Source of the DNA: Sphingomicrobium astaxanthinifaciens
GTDB taxonomy: Bacteria; Pseudomonadota; Alphaproteobacteria; Sphingomonadales; Sphingomonadaceae
DNA length: 64,000 nt
NCBI RefSeq assembly: GCF_022865105.1
Contig: NZ_JAKNYM010000002.1
Span: 405,501-469,500, forward strand
Direction of reading: 5' to 3'
Below are positions 1-9,445 of this stretch, one piece after another (the stretch's first letter is position 1; the number at the start of each line of letters is the position of its first letter). Both the position numbers and the translations under genes were made by a program. The notes below the pieces were generated by a model. That model searched no databases. It saw only the letters and a list, made by a program, of their open reading frames with translations, and was not told where the DNA came from.

Positions 1-1068
1 GGCCTGCTGGAAATTGTTGGTGAGCGCGACCGAGTAGAATTCGCCGACGCTGTCGTCGCCCTTGAGGATGCAGCTCGGATATTTCCAGGTGATGGCGCTG
101 CCGGTCTCGACCTGCGTCCAGCTCACCTTCGAGCGGTCGCCCGCGCACAGCGCGCGCTTGGTCACGAAATTGTAGATCCCGCCCTTGCCCTCCTTGTCGC
201 CCGGATACCAGTTCTGGACGGTGGAGTATTTCACCTCGGCGTCCTCGTGCGCGTAGATCTCGACCACGGCGGCGTGGAGCTGGTTTTCATCGCGCATCGG
301 CGCGGTGCAGCCCTCGAGATAGGAAACGTAGCTGCCCTTGTCGGCGACAATCAGCGTGCGCTCGAACTGGCCGGTATTCTCGGCGTTGATGCGGAAATAG
401 GTCGACAGCTCCATCGGGCAGCGCACGCCCTCGGGGACGTAGACGAAGGTGCCGTCGGAGAAGACCGCGCTGTTCAAACAGGCGAAATAATTGTCGCGCT
501 GGGGCACGACGCTGCCGAGATACTTCTTCACCTTGTCGGGGTGCTTCTTGATGGCCTCGGAGATCGACATGAAGACGACGCCCGCCTTCTCAAGCTCGTC
601 GCGGAAGGTCGTGGCGACACTGACGCTATCGAAGACCGCGTCGACCGCGACCTTGCGCGCGCCCTCGACCCCCGCGAGCACCTTCTGCTCCTCGATCGGG
701 ATGCCGAGCTTCTCGTAGGTGCGGCGGATCTCGGGGTCGAGCTCGTCGAGGCTTTTCAGCGTCGGCTTCTTCTTGGGCTCGGCGTAATAATAAGCGTCCT
801 GGTAGTCGATCGGCGGGATCGTCAGCTTGGCCCAGTCGACCTCCTCCATCTCGAGCCAGGCGCGAAAGCCCTTGAGGCGCCATTCGAGCATCCACTCGGG
901 CTCGCCCTTCTTGGCCGAGATGAAGCGCACCGTGTCCTCGTCGAGGCCCTTGGGCGCGAACTCCTGCTCGATGTCGGTCGAGAAACCCCACTCATAGTCC
1001 TTGTCGAGCGCCTCGCGGGCCTCGGGGTTCATCTCCTCGCGGGAGGTCAGGGTCTTGGGGTCGTTCAT
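1..1068 (-). CDS. sufB: Fe-S cluster assembly protein SufB (partial, C-terminus outside window)
   Basis: SufB is the scaffold subunit of the cytosolic SufBCD complex, which builds Fe-S clusters under iron limitation or oxidative stress. The frame is open from ATG at 1068 to the window edge, giving the first 356 residues of a family that is usually about 480 long. The N-terminus begins [17 protein letters not shown], and the typical SufB stretches [21 protein letters not shown] and [12 protein letters not shown] are all intact. The gene starts one base after the stop of the Rrf2 regulator, so it is probably co-transcribed and translationally coupled. sufC, sufD and sufS would be expected beyond the left edge. 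No frameshift was seen. Confidence 0.97.
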   Translation of the reverse strand, partial: MNDPKTLTSREEMNPEAREALDKDYEWGFSTDIEQEFAPKGLDEDTVRFISAKKGEPEWMLEWRLKGFRAWLEMEEVDWAKLTIPPIDYQDAYYYAEPKKKPTLKSLDELDPEIRRTYEKLGIPIEEQKVLAGVEGARKVAVDAVFDSVSVATTFRDELEKAGVVFMSISEAIKKHPDKVKKYLGSVVPQRDNYFACLNSAVFSDGTFVYVPEGVRCPMELSTYFRINAENTGQFERTLIVADKGSYVSYLEGCTAPMRDENQLHAAVVEIYAHEDAEVKYSTVQNWYPGDKEGKGGIYNFVTKRALCAGDRSKVSWTQVETGSAITWKYPSCILKGDDSVGEFYSVALTNNFQQA

Positions 1069-1069
1069 C

Positions 1070-1468
1070 TCAAAGGCTCAATTCTTCCAAAGTGACGTCC
1101 TGCAGCGCGCCGCGGACCTTCTGCCCGACGATCCCCATGTGCGGCTTGACGCGGCAGGTGGTGTCGAGCGCGCAGCCCGACGGCCCGCCGTCGGCGCATT
1201 GCGTCATCGCGATCGGCCCCTCGACCGCCTCGATGATGTCGGCGAGGCTGATGTCGGGGGCCGGGCGCGAGAGGCGATAGCCGCCGCCCGCGCCGCGCTG
1301 CCCGTCGAGCAGGTCGGCGCGCGCGAGCGCCTGCATCAGCTTCTGCGCGGTCGGCAGCGGCACCCCCGTGCGCTCGGCGATCGCGGCCGCGCTCAGCCGT
1401 TCGCCCGGGGCACGGGCGGCGGCGGTCATCATCACGACCGCGTAATCGGCAAGATGGGTCAGGCGCAT
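1070..1468 (-). CDS. Rrf2-family SUF system regulator
   Basis: This 132-residue protein is an Rrf2-type transcription factor of the kind that leads suf operons (IscR/SufR-like). It has an N-terminal winged helix (about residues 5-65, with [11 protein letters not shown] as recognition region). It also has a three-cysteine cluster at residues 91, 99 and 105 (spacing C-x7-C-x5-C), where IscR-like proteins bind an Fe-S cluster. I chose ATG at 1468 because homologues start [11 protein letters not shown]; an upstream GTG at 1498 would add ten unlikely residues. It directly precedes sufB and probably represses the operon when clusters are plentiful. A perfect inverted repeat lies about 20 bases upstream. 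The regulatory role is inferred from family and position. Confidence 0.92.
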   Translation of the reverse strand: MRLTHLADYAVVMMTAAARAPGERLSAAAIAERTGVPLPTAQKLMQALARADLLDGQRGAGGGYRLSRPAPDISLADIIEAVEGPIAMTQCADGGPSGCALDTTCRVKPHMGIVGQKVRGALQDVTLEELSL

Positions 1469-1487
1469 CGTCGTGGGGTCAGCTCTT

Positions 1488-1510
1488 AATCGGACCAATT
1501 CGTTCCGATT
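1488..1510. promoter_or_regulatory. Inverted repeat, candidate operator for the Rrf2 regulator
   Basis: AATCGGA (1488-1494) and TCCGATT (1504-1510) form a perfect 7-bp inverted repeat with a 9-base spacer. A second nested pair, CCAAT/ATTGG, lies at 1495-1499 and 1508-1512. The site is 20 bases upstream of the Rrf2 gene, just downstream of a weak minus-strand promoter (TTGAAA at 1537-1542, 17 bases, TAGCTC at 1514-1519). Rrf2 regulators commonly bind such repeats over their own promoter. The assignment is an inference. Confidence 0.5.
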
Positions 1511-1555
1511 GGCGAGCTAGGGATGCGCCGCCCCTATTTCAAGCGATTTCGGGGA

Positions 1556-1574
1556 GTTGCGAGTCGTTCGCAAC
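1556..1574. promoter_or_regulatory. 19-bp Fur-like palindrome upstream of the suf operon
   Basis: GTTGCGAGTCGTTCGCAAC is a 9-1-9 palindrome with 7 of 9 pairs matched. It resembles iron-regulator (Fur family) boxes of alphaproteobacteria, which have TTGCGA/TCGCAA arms. It sits just upstream of the putative -35 of the suf operon, a position consistent with iron-responsive control. Which protein binds it is not known from the sequence. Confidence 0.4.
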
Positions 1575-1629
1575 CGCGCCGCGCGGGCGACGGGCGCTAT
1601 GGCGCCCCGCCCGGCGCGGTGCCCGTGCG

Positions 1630-3483
1630 CTATTGCGCCCCGCCCGATGCGGTGCCCGCGCGCGCCGCCTGCCGCTCGGCGACCCAGCGCTCGACATTCT
1701 TGTCCATCACGTCGAGCGGCACCGGACCGGTCGAGAGGATCGCGTCGTGGAACCCGCGCCAGTCGAAATCCTCGCCCAGCGCGGCCGCCGCCTCGGCGCG
1801 TGCCTCCATGATTCGGAGCTTGCCGATCATGTAGGCGGTCGCCTGCCCGGGCATGACGATATAGCGCTCGATCGCCTTGACCACGTCGCCCTCGGGGTTG
1901 GGTGTGTTGGTCATCAGATAGTCGATCGCTTCCTCGCGGCTCCAGCGCTGGTGGTGGATGCCGGTATCGACCACCAGCCGCGCCGCGCGCCACAATTCCA
2001 TCCCGAGCCGCCCGAAGTCCGAATAGGGATCGGTGTAGAAGCCCATGTCCTTGCCGAGCTCCTCGCTGTAGAGCCCCCAGCCTTCCGAATAGGCGGTCTG
2101 GCCGCCGAACCGGCGGAAGGCGGGCAGCCCCTCGAGCCCGGTCTGGATCGAGCGCTGGAGGTGGTGCCCCGGATTGCCCTCGTGATAGGCCAGCGCCTCA
2201 AGCTCGTTGAGGCTCATCGCGTTGAGATCGTAGAGATTGACGTAATAGACCCCGGGGCGCGAGCCGTCGGGCGCGGGCGACTGGTAGAAGGCCTTGCCCG
2301 CCGACTTCTCGCGGAACGCCTCGACCGGCTTGACCACCAGCGGGTCGGTCGGGAGCAGCCCGAAATAGAGCGGGAGCCTGGCGTCCATCCGCGCCTGCAC
2401 CGCCGCCGCTTTCTCGAGATATTCGGCGCGGCTCTTGGCAAAGAAGCGCGGATCGGTGCGGGTATGTTCGAAGAAGTCGGACAGGCTTCCCTCGAACCCG
2501 ACCTGGCGCATGATCGCGCGCATCTCGGCATGGATCCGCGCGACATTGGCGAGCCCGATCTGATGCACTTCCTCGGGGCTGTAGTCGCTGTCGGTATATT
2601 GCCGCAGGAGGAGGCGGTAATAGGTATCGCCGTCGGGCAGCCGCCAGACCCCGTCGTCGGTCCCCGCCATCGCTTCCTGCCGCACCATCTCGGCGCGCAG
2701 CAGCGCCATCGCGGGCATCGCCTCGTCGCGCCAGGCCGCCTCCGCCGCGGCGATCAGCGCTGCTTTTTCGTCGGCCGCGATCTCGAGCGCTGCCACCTTG
2801 TCGGCAAAGTCGGCGAGCACGGCATTATCCATTCCCGCCTCGAGCAGATTGTCGATGTCGGAGATGACCCGCGGGTAGACCCACTTGGGGGGCATGATGC
2901 CGTCGGCCGCGCGCGCCGCCGACTGCTGCGCCAGTTCGGGCCAGATCCGGCCGATGTCGGCGATCCGCGCGATATAGGCGCGCGCATGCTCGACAGTGCC
3001 GATGCGGTGGATGTTGATGAGGAAGGCGGGAGCGGCGGACTGCTGGCCGAACATCTGGTTGAACAGGAAGCCGTGGCGCTCGAACGGCTCCAGCCGTTCG
3101 GCATTGGCCACCTCGCGCAGGAAGATCTCGTAGCTCAGCCGGTCCTGCACCGACAGCGTCGCGGGGTCGAACTCGGCGCGCAGCCGGGCCGCGGTCGCGC
3201 GCATCAGGTCGAGCCGGGCCGCGGCATTGGCCTCCGAGACGTCGCCCCAGGTGCCATAATCCTCGTCGATGATCCCGCGATACGCCTTGGAAAGCGGCGA
3301 CAGCTCGAGCAGCGCGGCATCATAGTCCTCGAACAGCGCGGCCAGCGCGGGGTCGCCGGCGGTCGCCGCCGCGCGCTGTGTCTCGGGCGCGGCGGGCGCC
3401 GTCGCGCTCGCCTGCGGGGCGGTCTGCGCGGTGGCGCAGGCGATGGTGCCGAGGCTGGCGGCGGCAAGGATGAAGAGGCGCAT
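1630..3483 (-). CDS. DUF885 family protein (putative zinc metallopeptidase-like), exported
   Basis: This 617-residue protein belongs to the DUF885 family. It has a hydrophobic N-terminal export signal (MRLFILAAASLGTIACATAQ) with a cysteine at residue 16 that could be lipidated, though the lipobox is weak. The diagnostic metal-binding motif HEGNPGHH is at residues 434-441, as expected for a gluzincin-like fold. I chose ATG at 3483 because the upstream extension is not signal-like. The substrate is unknown; family members are annotated as exported hydrolases or peptidases. It is transcribed divergently from pyrD, 94 bases away. Confidence 0.85.
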   Translation of the reverse strand: MRLFILAAASLGTIACATAQTAPQASATAPAAPETQRAAATAGDPALAALFEDYDAALLELSPLSKAYRGIIDEDYGTWGDVSEANAAARLDLMRATAARLRAEFDPATLSVQDRLSYEIFLREVANAERLEPFERHGFLFNQMFGQQSAAPAFLINIHRIGTVEHARAYIARIADIGRIWPELAQQSAARAADGIMPPKWVYPRVISDIDNLLEAGMDNAVLADFADKVAALEIAADEKAALIAAAEAAWRDEAMPAMALLRAEMVRQEAMAGTDDGVWRLPDGDTYYRLLLRQYTDSDYSPEEVHQIGLANVARIHAEMRAIMRQVGFEGSLSDFFEHTRTDPRFFAKSRAEYLEKAAAVQARMDARLPLYFGLLPTDPLVVKPVEAFREKSAGKAFYQSPAPDGSRPGVYYVNLYDLNAMSLNELEALAYHEGNPGHHLQRSIQTGLEGLPAFRRFGGQTAYSEGWGLYSEELGKDMGFYTDPYSDFGRLGMELWRAARLVVDTGIHHQRWSREEAIDYLMTNTPNPEGDVVKAIERYIVMPGQATAYMIGKLRIMEARAEAAAALGEDFDWRGFHDAILSTGPVPLDVMDKNVERWVAERQAARAGTASGGAQ

Positions 3484-3577
3484 GATCGAGACTCCTGACA
3501 GCGGGTGATGGGGCCCGTCCGGCCCCGGCTTGCGATCTTCTTGCCCGGACCAGCGCGACAAGGCTAGGGAAGCGTGC

Positions 3578-4615
3578 ATGCTCTACGGTCTCACCCGCCC
3601 CCTGATCTTCCGGATGGACGCCGAACAGGCCCACCGGTTGACGATTCTGGCGTTGAAATATCTGCCCAAGCGGCCCGTGCCGACCTTCGCGGCCTGCCTC
3701 GGGCAGGATGTCGCGGGGCTGCATTTCCCCAGCCCGATCGGGCTCGCGGCGGGGTTCGACAAGAACGGCGAGGTGCCCGACGCGATGCTCGGGCTCGGGT
3801 TCGGCTTCGTGGAGATCGGCACCGTCACCCCGATGCCGCAGGAGGGCAATGAAAAGCCCCGGCTGTTCCGGCTGACCGAGGATCGCGCGGTGATCAACCG
3901 CATGGGGTTCAACAATGACGGGCAGGACATGGTGCGCGGGCGGGTCTCGTTCCGCGATCACCGGCGCGGGATCATGGGGGTCAATATCGGCGCCAACAAG
4001 GACAGTGAGGATCGCATCGGAGATTATCGCCGCGGCGTGGTCTCGATGTCGCCCTACGCCGACTATCTGACGGTCAACATCTCCTCCCCCAACACCCCGG
4101 GGCTGCGGCAGCTGCAGAGCCCCAAGGCGCTGAAGGAACTGCTCAAGCTGGTGCGCGAGACGCGCGGCGAGAGGGGCCCGCCGATCTTCCTCAAGGTCGC
4201 CCCCGACCTGGCCGAGGACGACCCGGCGCGGATCGCGCGGGTCGCGCTGGCGAGCAAGATCGACGGGATCATCGTGTCCAACACCACGATCGAGCGCCCC
4301 GAGGGGCTGCGCTCGGCCCACGCGCAGGAGACGGGGGGGCTGTCGGGGCGCCCGCTCAAGGCCAAGGCGCTCGAGGCGCTGCGCGCCTTCGCCGCCGCGA
4401 CCAAGGGCAAGATCCCGCTGATCGCGGCGGGGGGGATCGAGACCGTCGACGACGTCTGGGACCGGATGCGCAGCGGCGCGAGCCTCGTCCAGCTCTATTC
4501 GGCGCTCGTCTACGAAGGGCCGGGGTTGGCGATGCGTCTCAACGGCCAGCTCGCCAAGCGGCTCGAGGACGAGGGTATCGCCAACATCGCCGACATCGTC
4601 GGCGCCGACCTCTAG
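3578..4615 (+). CDS. pyrD: Dihydroorotate dehydrogenase (quinone), class 2
   Basis: PyrD oxidises dihydroorotate to orotate in pyrimidine synthesis, passing electrons to the membrane quinone pool. The 345-residue length and the N-terminal membrane-associating helices (MLYGLTRPLIFRMDAEQAHR) mark class 2. Visible motifs include the FMN-barrel segment GLAAGFDKNGE, GFGFVEIGTVTP, the substrate region NRMGFNN, NISSPNTPGLR with the class 2 catalytic serine, and the phosphate-binding AAGGI near the C-terminus. ATG at 3578 has a GGGA Shine-Dalgarno-like stretch upstream. Its stop is three bases from the stop of the convergent gamma-glutamyltransferase gene. Confidence 0.97.
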   Translation: MLYGLTRPLIFRMDAEQAHRLTILALKYLPKRPVPTFAACLGQDVAGLHFPSPIGLAAGFDKNGEVPDAMLGLGFGFVEIGTVTPMPQEGNEKPRLFRLTEDRAVINRMGFNNDGQDMVRGRVSFRDHRRGIMGVNIGANKDSEDRIGDYRRGVVSMSPYADYLTVNISSPNTPGLRQLQSPKALKELLKLVRETRGERGPPIFLKVAPDLAEDDPARIARVALASKIDGIIVSNTTIERPEGLRSAHAQETGGLSGRPLKAKALEALRAFAAATKGKIPLIAAGGIETVDDVWDRMRSGASLVQLYSALVYEGPGLAMRLNGQLAKRLEDEGIANIADIVGADL

Positions 4616-4618
4616 CGC

Positions 4619-6298
4619 TCATTCGCCGATCAGGACGACTCCCTCGCGGCGCGGATCGGCGCCGCCGTCGATGCGGCCGTCGGTGCGGATGATGACCCCG
4701 TGCACCCCCGAGCCCTCGCCCTGCCCGGGCGCGAGCGCGACCCCGCGCGCGGCCAGCCCCGCGACCACGCCAGCGGGCAGCTTGTCGACCTCGGCGCCGA
4801 TCGTCTCGCCCCGGGCGATGAGGTTGGGCAGCGCCAGCGCTTCCTCCATGCTCAGCCCCCAGTAGGTCGCGCCGACCAGCGTCTTGCCGACATAGGCGGG
4901 GATCGAATTGCCCCCGGCCGAGCCGATCGCGCCGGCGAATTCGCCGTCGTCGAGCAGGATCAGCGGGATCATCGAGGAGCGCGGGCGCTTGCCCGGCGCG
5001 ACGGCATTGGGGTGCGCCTCGCCATCGGCCGACAGCGGATCGAAGCTGAAGTCGGTGAGCTGGTTGTTGAGGAAGAAGCCGTCGACCATGCGCCCGGTAC
5101 CGAAGATCGATTCGACGGTGGTGGTGATCGAGATGGCATCGCCATAGCGGTCGCGCACGATGAAGTGGCTGGTGCCGGTCGGCTCCATCGTCCGGTCGGG
5201 CACCGGGCGCCGCGCGCCCTCGGGGCGCCCGGCTTCGGGCGCGGGGCCGGCGGTGGGGGCGATGAGGCGGGCGCGCGCGTCGAGATAGTCGGGGGCGAGC
5301 AGCCCCGCGATCGGTACGTCGGGGACGTCGCCGAAATAGGCGTCGCGATCGGCGTACATGAGGCGGCTCGCCATCGCGAAGAGGTACCAGCCCTCGGGGT
5401 CGTCGGCGCTGGTCTCGGCGATGGCGGTGCGCTCGAGCAGCCCCAGCAGCTGGAGGAAGGCGGCGCCCGAGGAGGGCGGGGGCGGGGCGCAGACCGAGAA
5501 GCGTAGCCAGTCGGTGCAGACGGGGTCGCGCTCGATCACCTCATAGGCGGCCAGGTCGGCCAGCGTCAGCGTGCCGGGCAGCTCGCCCTCGCGCGTCTTG
5601 GCGACGATGCGCTCGGCGGTCGGGCCGGCGACCAGCGCCGCGGGCCCCTCGAGCCGCAGGCGGCGCAGGAAGTCGCCGTAGGCGAGGTTGCGCAGGCGAT
5701 CGCCGGTGGTCTTGTCGCCGAAATAGCGCACCGCGTCGGGCTGCGAGAGCTGGGGGAAATCCATCGCGAGGAAGTTGCCCAGCCGCGGGCTGATGATGAA
5801 GCCTTCCTCGGCGGTGACGATGGCCTTGGTGAACAGCCGGTCCCAGCCGAGGCGGCCATGATCCGCGTGCGCGGCGTGCAGCGCGGCGATGGCGCCCGGC
5901 ACCCCGACGGCGCGGCCCGAGAGGACGGCGGCGCGATAGGACAGGCGGTTGCCGTCGGCGTCGAGGAACATGGTGCGGCTGGCGCCCGCGGGGGCGACCT
6001 CGCGGCCGTCGTAGACGCGGCTCGTGCTCGTGTCGGCGTCGTAGAAATGGAGGAAGGCGCCCCCGCCCACGCCCGAGGATTGCGGCTCGACGAGGCTGAG
6101 CATCGCCTGCACCGCGACCGCCGCGTCGGCGGCGCTGCCGCCGCGCTCGAGGATGTCCATCCCCGCCTCGGCGGCGAGCGGGTTGGCGGCGATCACGAAG
6201 GGACGGTGGGTCGCGCGATCGTCGGGGCCGAGCGCGGCCTGCGGGGTGGCGCAGGCAGCAAGGAGGAGCGCGAGCAGGAGCGGGAAAAGCCGGGTCAT
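4619..6298 (-). CDS. ggt: Gamma-glutamyltransferase, lipoprotein
   Basis: This 559-residue protein cleaves or transfers the gamma-glutamyl group of glutathione in the periplasm. It starts with a lipoprotein signal, MTRLFPLLLALLLAAC, with lipobox LAAC. It shows the family pattern of an N-terminal nucleophile hydrolase that cleaves itself: the nucleophile is Thr376 in GTSHF, following the E-P-T-G context. Downstream are FFLNNQLTDFSF and the GSAGGN loop. The start at 6298 is set by the signal peptide; the upstream extension is not needed. Glutathione is also the cofactor of the gloA/gloB genes about 3 kb away, but no operon connects them. Confidence 0.95.
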   Translation of the reverse strand: MTRLFPLLLALLLAACATPQAALGPDDRATHRPFVIAANPLAAEAGMDILERGGSAADAAVAVQAMLSLVEPQSSGVGGGAFLHFYDADTSTSRVYDGREVAPAGASRTMFLDADGNRLSYRAAVLSGRAVGVPGAIAALHAAHADHGRLGWDRLFTKAIVTAEEGFIISPRLGNFLAMDFPQLSQPDAVRYFGDKTTGDRLRNLAYGDFLRRLRLEGPAALVAGPTAERIVAKTREGELPGTLTLADLAAYEVIERDPVCTDWLRFSVCAPPPPSSGAAFLQLLGLLERTAIAETSADDPEGWYLFAMASRLMYADRDAYFGDVPDVPIAGLLAPDYLDARARLIAPTAGPAPEAGRPEGARRPVPDRTMEPTGTSHFIVRDRYGDAISITTTVESIFGTGRMVDGFFLNNQLTDFSFDPLSADGEAHPNAVAPGKRPRSSMIPLILLDDGEFAGAIGSAGGNSIPAYVGKTLVGATYWGLSMEEALALPNLIARGETIGAEVDKLPAGVVAGLAARGVALAPGQGEGSGVHGVIIRTDGRIDGGADPRREGVVLIGE

Positions 6299-6439
6299 GG
6301 CCACGGTTGCTAGCCAGCCGCTGGCCCCCTGTCCATCGGAGGCGCGCTCTTTATCGGTGGCCAAAATGCGCTATGACAGCCCGAATTTTACGGGATCGCG
6401 CCAGTCAGGAGGCGTGTTCCCGCGTGGAGAGGAGACCCC

Positions 6440-8206
6440 ATGGCGAGTCGTCGCACCGAACTCGAGCATTTCCCCAACCTGGTGACGATGTTCTTCACCC
6501 GCGCGCGCGAGAAGGGCGATGCGCCCTTTCTGTGGGCCAAGAAGGATGGCGGCTGGCAGTCGATCAGCTGGCGCCGCGCGAGCGAGATGGTGGCGGGCAT
6601 GGCGCAGGGGCTGCGCAACCTCGGGATGGAGGAAGGCGACCGCGTCATGCTGGTCAGCGAGAACCGCCCCGAATGGCTGATCGCCGACCTCGCGATCATG
6701 GCGGCGGGCTGCGTCACGGTGCCGACCTACACCACCAACACGACGCGCGACCACCAGCATATCCTCGGCAACAGCGATGCGCGCGCGGTGATCGTGTCGA
6801 CCCAGAAGTTGGCCGAACCGCTGATCCCCGCGGTGCTGTTCGCGAGTGAATGCCATCACATCATCTCGATCGACGACATCATCACGGGCCAGTCGCCCGA
6901 TGTTGCCAAGTTCCACCACTGGGGTGACCTCGTCGAGACCGAGGCCGACCTCATCGCCTTCGAGGAAGAGGCGCGGCAGAAGGGGCGGAGCGATTTGGCC
7001 TGCCTGATCTACACCTCGGGCACCGGGGGCGCGCCGCGCGGGGTCAAGCAGCATCACGGGATGATCCTCCACAATGTCGAGGGGTGCGTCGACGTGATCG
7101 CCAACGACTTCGGCTGGGACGACGAGGTGTTCCTCTCCTTCCTGCCCGCCAGCCACGCCTACGAGCATACGGGCGGACAGCATTTCCCGATCGGGCTGGG
7201 CGCGCAGATCTATTATGCGGAAGGGCTCGAGAAGCTCGCCGCCAACATCGAGGAGACGAGGCCGACGATCATGGTCGTGGTGCCGCGGCTGTTCGAGATG
7301 CTGCGCGCCAAGATGCTCAAGACCATCGAGAAGGAGGGCGGTCTGGCCGCCTACCTGCTCAAGCGCGCGCTGCAGATCGAGGCGAAGCGCTACGAGGGCC
7401 GCTCGAGCCTGCTCGACGCGCCGATGGACGCGATCCTGTCGCAGACGCTGCGCAAGAAGGTGCGCGACAAGTTCGGCGGGCGGATGAAGGCGATGGTCTC
7501 GGGCGGCGCGCCGCTCAACCCCGAGGTCGGGCTGTTCTTCCAGGCGATGGGGCTGACCATGCTGCAGGGCTATGGCCAGACCGAGAGCGGGCCGGTGATC
7601 AGCTGCAACCGCCCGAGCGCGGGGTTGCGGATGGACACGGTCGGGCCGCCCTTGAAGAATACCGAGGTGAAGATCGCGGAGGATGGCGAGATCTGCGTGC
7701 GCGGCGAACTGGTGATGACCGGCTATTGGCGCAACAAAGACGATACCGCCAAGGTGCTCGACGAGGACGGCTGGCTGCTGACCGGCGATGTCGGGCATCT
7801 CGACGAGAAGGGCCGGATCAAGATCACCGACCGCAAGAAGGACCTCATCGTCCTCGACAAGGGCGACAATGTCGCGCCGCAGCGGATCGAGGGGATCCTC
7901 ACGCTGCAGCCCGAGATCGGGCAGGCGATGGTCTATGGCGATCGCCGCCCCTATATCGTCGCGCTGCTGGTGCCCGACGCCGAAGCCACCCGCGGGATGA
8001 ACGCCGAGGAGGTCAAGCGCGCGCTCGGCGAGGCGGTCGACCGCGTCAACGCCGACCTGTCGGTGATCGAGAAGGTGCGGCGCTTCATCATCGCCGACGA
8101 GCCCTTCACCGTCGACAACGAGATGCTCACCCCCAAGCAGTCGATCCGGCGGCACAAGATCAACGCGGTCTACGAGGAGCGGCTGGGCAAGCTCTACAAG
8201 CGCTGA
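6440..8206 (+). CDS. Long-chain fatty acid-CoA ligase (AMP-binding)
   Basis: This 588-residue AMP-forming acyl-CoA synthetase is of the eukaryote-like FAA1/COG1022 type. The nucleotide-binding loop YTSGTGGAPRGVKQHH lies near residues 190-205. The adenylate motif GYGQTESGP follows later, then TGDVGHLDEKGRIKITDRKKD. A GGAGAGGAGA Shine-Dalgarno lies about 7 bases before ATG 6440. It activates fatty acids for degradation or lipid synthesis. The P-loop has GGAPRG where many homologues have TGxPKG. The flanking genes are unrelated, so it is probably a single transcription unit. The exact chain-length preference cannot be read from the sequence. Confidence 0.93.
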   Translation: MASRRTELEHFPNLVTMFFTRAREKGDAPFLWAKKDGGWQSISWRRASEMVAGMAQGLRNLGMEEGDRVMLVSENRPEWLIADLAIMAAGCVTVPTYTTNTTRDHQHILGNSDARAVIVSTQKLAEPLIPAVLFASECHHIISIDDIITGQSPDVAKFHHWGDLVETEADLIAFEEEARQKGRSDLACLIYTSGTGGAPRGVKQHHGMILHNVEGCVDVIANDFGWDDEVFLSFLPASHAYEHTGGQHFPIGLGAQIYYAEGLEKLAANIEETRPTIMVVVPRLFEMLRAKMLKTIEKEGGLAAYLLKRALQIEAKRYEGRSSLLDAPMDAILSQTLRKKVRDKFGGRMKAMVSGGAPLNPEVGLFFQAMGLTMLQGYGQTESGPVISCNRPSAGLRMDTVGPPLKNTEVKIAEDGEICVRGELVMTGYWRNKDDTAKVLDEDGWLLTGDVGHLDEKGRIKITDRKKDLIVLDKGDNVAPQRIEGILTLQPEIGQAMVYGDRRPYIVALLVPDAEATRGMNAEEVKRALGEAVDRVNADLSVIEKVRRFIIADEPFTVDNEMLTPKQSIRRHKINAVYEERLGKLYKR

Positions 8207-8269
8207 CGGGTGCGGCGCCGCGCCGCCCGAGGCTCGCGTCTATCGGGTCGCGTCTGTCGGGCGCCGCGC

Positions 8270-8665
8270 CTATTCGGGGTCGCGATAGGGGATGAAGTCG
8301 CGGAACACGCACACCCCGCCGGTCATCCCCGACACGGTATCGACCACCCGCGCGATGTCGCCGCTGCAGGTGCGCCCCATCTGGCTTTCGATCACCAGCG
8401 CGTTGCCGATGCGGTCGACGTCGTTGCAATCGGCCTCGAAGGTCTGGAGATAGCGCGTGTTGCCCGAGCGATAGACGATCGTGCGCTCGTCGATCGCGGT
8501 CGAGCCCTGCGTGTTCATCGGCAGGCAGCGCACCGGCTCGTCGGGCACGCGGTCGCCGAGCAGTTCGGCAAGTTCGCTCTGGTCGTCGGCGCTCATCTCG
8601 TAGGCGGAGGGGGCCGCGCAGCCCGCCAGCAGCACGAGCGGGGCGAGGACTGGGATTCGGGTCAT
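8270..8665 (-). CDS. Small DUF6491-like lipoprotein
   Basis: This 131-residue lipoprotein has signal MTRIPVLAPLVLLAGC and lipobox LAGC. The mature part has a CLP..., DERTIVYRSGNTRYL, CND and CVFRDFIPY pattern with four cysteines. It resembles the DUF6491 family of small exported proteins of sphingomonads and caulobacters; I recognise this from the pattern only. The function is unknown. It follows gloB by 27 bases on the same strand, so it may be the last gene of the hydrolase-TPR-gloA-gloB operon. Confidence 0.72.
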   Translation of the reverse strand: MTRIPVLAPLVLLAGCAAPSAYEMSADDQSELAELLGDRVPDEPVRCLPMNTQGSTAIDERTIVYRSGNTRYLQTFEADCNDVDRIGNALVIESQMGRTCSGDIARVVDTVSGMTGGVCVFRDFIPYRDPE

Positions 8666-8692
8666 CGGAACGACTCCATTTTCGGTTGCGTC

Positions 8693-9445
8693 CTAGAAAC
8701 GATCCTTGGCCTTGCGATGTTTCGCCAGGATGAACGGGTCGGGGGCGCGGACGAAGGGGTTGGTCGCCCGCTCCTGCGCCACCGTGGTGGGGACCGTCCG
8801 CTCGCCCGCCGCGCGCCGCGCCGCGACCGCCTCGAGCCGTTCGGCGATGGCGGCGTTGTCGGGCTCCGCGGTGACCGCGAAGCGCGCGTTGGCGAGGGTA
8901 TATTCGTGCGCGCAGTAGAGCGGCGTATCGGCGGGCAGCGCGGTCAGCCGCTGCAGGCTCGCATGCATCTGCTCGGGGGTGCCCTCGAACAGCCGCCCGC
9001 AGCCCATCGCGAACAGCGTGTCGCCGCAGAAGACGGGGCCGTCGTCGAAGACATAGGCGATGTGGCCGAGCGTATGCCCCGGCACGTGCCAGATCGTGGC
9101 CGCCTGCCCGCCCAGCTCGATCCGATCGCCGTCCTCGAGCGCGCGGTCGAGCCCCGGCACCTTGTCGGCCTCGCCCGCGGGGCCGAGGACCGTCGCCCCG
9201 CTGGCCTGCTTGATCGCCAGATTGCCCCCGGAGTGGTCGGGGTGCCAATGGGTCACGAGGACGTGGGTGATCGTCCAGCCGAGCGCGGCGGCGGCCTCGA
9301 GGCAGGCGGCGCCGTCGCCGGGGTCGACCACCGCGACCGCCTCGCCGACCTTGACCAGCCAGTGGTAATTGTCGCTGAACGCGGGCACGCAGGCGATGGT
9401 GAACGCACCCAGTTCGTCGATCTCGTAGCCCGCGCGCGTCACCAT
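8693..9445 (-). CDS. gloB: Hydroxyacylglutathione hydrolase (glyoxalase II)
   Basis: GloB hydrolyses S-lactoylglutathione to D-lactate and glutathione, the second step of methylglyoxal detoxification. The 250-residue protein is a metallo-beta-lactamase fold enzyme with the metal motif T-H-W-H-P-D-H at residues 65-71, then PGHTLGH, CGDTLFAMGCGRLFEG and CAHEYTLANARF. All of these are family signatures. The tryptophan within the HxHxDH motif replaces the usual His or Tyr. The start ATG at 9445 overlaps the end of gloA by 7 bases. Having both glyoxalases adjacent argues strongly for a complete pathway unit. Confidence 0.96.
   Translation of the reverse strand: MVTRAGYEIDELGAFTIACVPAFSDNYHWLVKVGEAVAVVDPGDGAACLEAAAALGWTITHVLVTHWHPDHSGGNLAIKQASGATVLGPAGEADKVPGLDRALEDGDRIELGGQAATIWHVPGHTLGHIAYVFDDGPVFCGDTLFAMGCGRLFEGTPEQMHASLQRLTALPADTPLYCAHEYTLANARFAVTAEPDNAAIAERLEAVAARRAAGERTVPTTVAQERATNPFVRAPDPFILAKHRKAKDRF

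Noticed and set aside
6371-8155. 594-residue open frame antisense to the acyl-CoA ligase
   Set aside because: Same cause; low-complexity composition and complete overlap with a well-recognised gene.
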